The notes beneath the pieces were generated by a model that ran no database searches, was not told where the DNA came from, and saw nothing but the letters and a program-made list of their open reading frames with translations. A stretch of DNA of 6,108 nucleotides from Oscillospiraceae bacterium (GTDB lineage Bacteria; Bacillota_A; Clostridia; Oscillospirales; Oscillospiraceae), in assembly GCA_017550765.1 (NCBI GenBank), contig JAFZOC010000300.1, positions 1 through 6,108 of the forward strand, written 5' to 3'. Every line of letters starts with the position of its first letter. The first letter of the stretch is position 1. Below are positions 4,622-6,108 of this stretch, in pieces. The position numbers were made by a program, and so were the translations under genes.

Positions 4622-6108
4622 TCAGAAGATCACGTTCATGTCCACGCCGCCGTCGATGCCGTCGAGCCTGCCGCGGTCGGTGAACTGCCAGATGTCATAG
4701 CGGTTGGCGAAATTCGGGAGCTTGTCGTCCCGGGTGTAGCTGGCCAGCCAGATGGTGTATTTGGAGATAGCGGAGTAGTTGATCGCTTCCTTGTAATAGT
4801 TCTGGCTGGCGTAGACGCCGGGGCGATAGCCGCTGTTGCGGATCGTCTCGCAGAAGGCGACGGCGATATCCGTGCGCTGGCTGGCCGTGAGCTGGTCGGA
4901 GCGGCCGTAGGGATATTCCCCGGAATACTCCATGTCGATGAAGATCGGGAAGTCCAGCCAGATCCCGCCGATGGTGCTCAGGGCGACACTGGCCTCTTCC
5001 ACCGCCTCATAGGCGTTGATCGCGGTGGAGTAGAAATAGACGCCGATCTTCACGCCTGCCGCCCGGGCGCCGCGCAGATACTCCTGGGTCCGGCAGTCGC
5101 CGTAGAGCACGCCGCTGGTCCAGCCGCGCCCGCCGACGCGGATGATCGCGAAATCCACGCCCTGGGCCTTCACCAGCTGCCAGTCGATGTCCTCGTTATA
5201 GAAGGAGACGTCGATCCCCACGGAACTGGCCTTGACACCGTACTGGTCGAAGTAATAGAGCTTTCCGCCGATGCTCTTGAGGCCCACGGCATAGCTGCCG
5301 TCCTCATAGATGAAGTACTCCCTGCCGTCGATGGTCTTCCAGCCCATCTCCTTCTCCACGGTCTCCGTGACCGGGATCTCGATGTACTCGTAGGTGTCCA
5401 CCGGCTTGCCGTCCGGTCCGTACAGCTCCACGCTCACATAGTAGGGCTGCGGCTCTTCGGTCTCCGCAGGCGGGACCTCGCCGGTCTCGCCGCCTTCGCC
5501 GGGCTCTTCTCCTTCTCCGGGCTCTTCGCCTTCACCTGGCTCTTCCCCATCGCCGCCTTCGCCGGGCTCCGGCTCCTCCGGCAGCTCCTCCGGCTCAGGG
5601 ACGACGAGATACATCCCGTACTCGGGCACGCCGTCGCCGTCTTCGTCAATGGGCAGCACATTGCTCTCTTCCTCGGTCCCGCGGTAGAGCAGATAGCCGT
5701 TGGGGCCCACCGGGAACTGATAGGTGTAGACCTGCTCCCCGTTCTCATCCAGCACCGGCGCCTCTTCCTCCGGCTGCTCCTCTTCGTCCTCGCCGGGGAT
5801 CACGATGATCTCCGGCACAGTCTCGGTGGGCGCGTTGTTGGTATCCTCCGGCACCTCGTCCTGGGAGACCTCCGTCACGTCCTTTACGTCGGCGATCGTC
5901 TCGATGTCCTCGATCGGCGCATACTGTGCCTCGGCGCGGACGGTGCACCTGATCGGCTCCGGCAGCTCAAAGCCCTCCATCGCCTGCATGCTGACCGTAT
6001 ATTCCCCCGGCTCCAGGCGGACCAGGTAGTAGCTGCTGCCGTCGTCCTCGGTGTCATAGCTGTAGGTGTTCCCGTCCGGGAAACGGACGTCGAGACGGAA
6101 GGTGTTCC
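4622..6108 (-). CDS. GH25 muramidase with cell-wall-binding repeats and acidic linker (5' end outside window)
   Basis: A secreted or surface lysozyme that cuts peptidoglycan between MurNAc and GlcNAc. The frame is open to the right edge; 494 residues are visible and the start lies outside. The ATG at 5987-5989 is internal, because coding continues upstream of it. Visible order: residues 1-62, a beta-sandwich-like end with DGSSYYLVRLEPGEYTV then GFELPEP, as in SpaA/MSCRAMM-type surface domains; 63-220, acidic Glu/Pro-rich linker with a DEDGDG motif (154-159) and three EEPGEG units (188-205); 255-293, two cell-wall-binding (choline-binding-like) repeats, GWKTIDGREYFIYEDG and IGGKLYYFDQYG; 297-494, the GH25 domain. 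Catalytic candidates are Asp299 (GIDVS), Asp391 and Glu393 (FIDME) and Asp489 (GVDMN), so it looks active. There is no sortase motif after the enzyme. It converges on the shared terminator. The signal peptide would be outside the window. Confidence 0.94.
   Translation of the reverse strand, partial: NTFRLDVRFPDGNTYSYDTEDDGSSYYLVRLEPGEYTVSMQAMEGFELPEPIRCTVRAEAQYAPIEDIETIADVKDVTEVSQDEVPEDTNNAPTETVPEIIVIPGEDEEEQPEEEAPVLDENGEQVYTYQFPVGPNGYLLYRGTEEESNVLPIDEDGDGVPEYGMYLVVPEPEELPEEPEPGEGGDGEEPGEGEEPGEGEEPGEGGETGEVPPAETEEPQPYYVSVELYGPDGKPVDTYEYIEIPVTETVEKEMGWKTIDGREYFIYEDGSYAVGLKSIGGKLYYFDQYGVKASSVGIDVSFYNEDIDWQLVKAQGVDFAIIRVGGRGWTSGVLYGDCRTQEYLRGARAAGVKIGVYFYSTAINAYEAVEEASVALSTIGGIWLDFPIFIDMEYSGEYPYGRSDQLTASQRTDIAVAFCETIRNSGYRPGVYASQNYYKEAINYSAISKYTIWLASYTRDDKLPNFANRYDIWQFTDRGRLDGIDGGVDMNVIF
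5492..5545 (-). repeat. Three 18-bp tandem repeats coding EEPGEG
   Basis: Three exact-length units (5492-5509, 5510-5527, 5528-5545) each encode Glu-Glu-Pro-Gly-Glu-Gly, with a few base differences between units. They are flanked by degenerate copies (EPGEGGDG, GGETGE). The repeat is in frame, so a gain or loss of units would change linker length without breaking the protein. The product is a flexible, strongly negative spacer between the surface domains and the wall-binding and enzyme domains. Confidence 0.85.

Overview
The window looks like ordinary chromosomal sequence from a GC-rich member of the Clostridia (Bacillota), possibly Lachnospiraceae-like. This is an inference from the gene families, the Gram-positive style GH25 wall hydrolase with cell-wall-binding repeats, strong SD sequences and sigma-A type promoters. 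There was no database search. I see no tRNA, rRNA, CRISPR array, transposase, phage or defence module.

Layout, left to right. (1) Positions 1-321, minus strand: the first part of a dprA-type gene running off the left edge. Its DprA-like sequence stops at about position 60-72, and the outermost ~60 bases read better as an AT-richer coding segment on the plus strand, so the left edge may be a chimeric join. (2) 344-1093, minus: a SpoU/TrmH-family RNA methyltransferase just upstream of dprA, in an apparent two-gene operon with its own promoter (1133-1161). (3) 1094-1426, about 330 bases without a convincing gene: this promoter, a strong intrinsic terminator (1232-1269) and three further inverted repeats (1181-1210, 1207-1230, 1281-1309). 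(4) 1427-3265, minus: a complete ABC exporter half-transporter with its own promoter at 3298-3326. (5) 3266-3450: a divergent intergenic region with one promoter in each direction and a 10-bp direct repeat. (6) 3451-4128 and 4107-4502, plus: a PAP2-family membrane phosphatase overlapping by 22 bases a small gene of unknown function. (7) 4550-4581: a bidirectional terminator between converging genes. (8) 4622-6108, minus: the C-terminal 494 residues of a secreted or surface GH25 muramidase with an acidic repeat linker; its start lies beyond the right edge.

How they fit together: dprA and the methyltransferase are DNA-uptake/recombination and RNA-modification housekeeping genes. The ABC exporter, PAP2 phosphatase and muramidase all concern the cell envelope, but each has its own transcription signals, so a shared pathway is not shown. 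The most unusual points are the break in dprA, the hairpin cluster at 1181-1309, and the unknown 131-residue protein coupled to PAP2.
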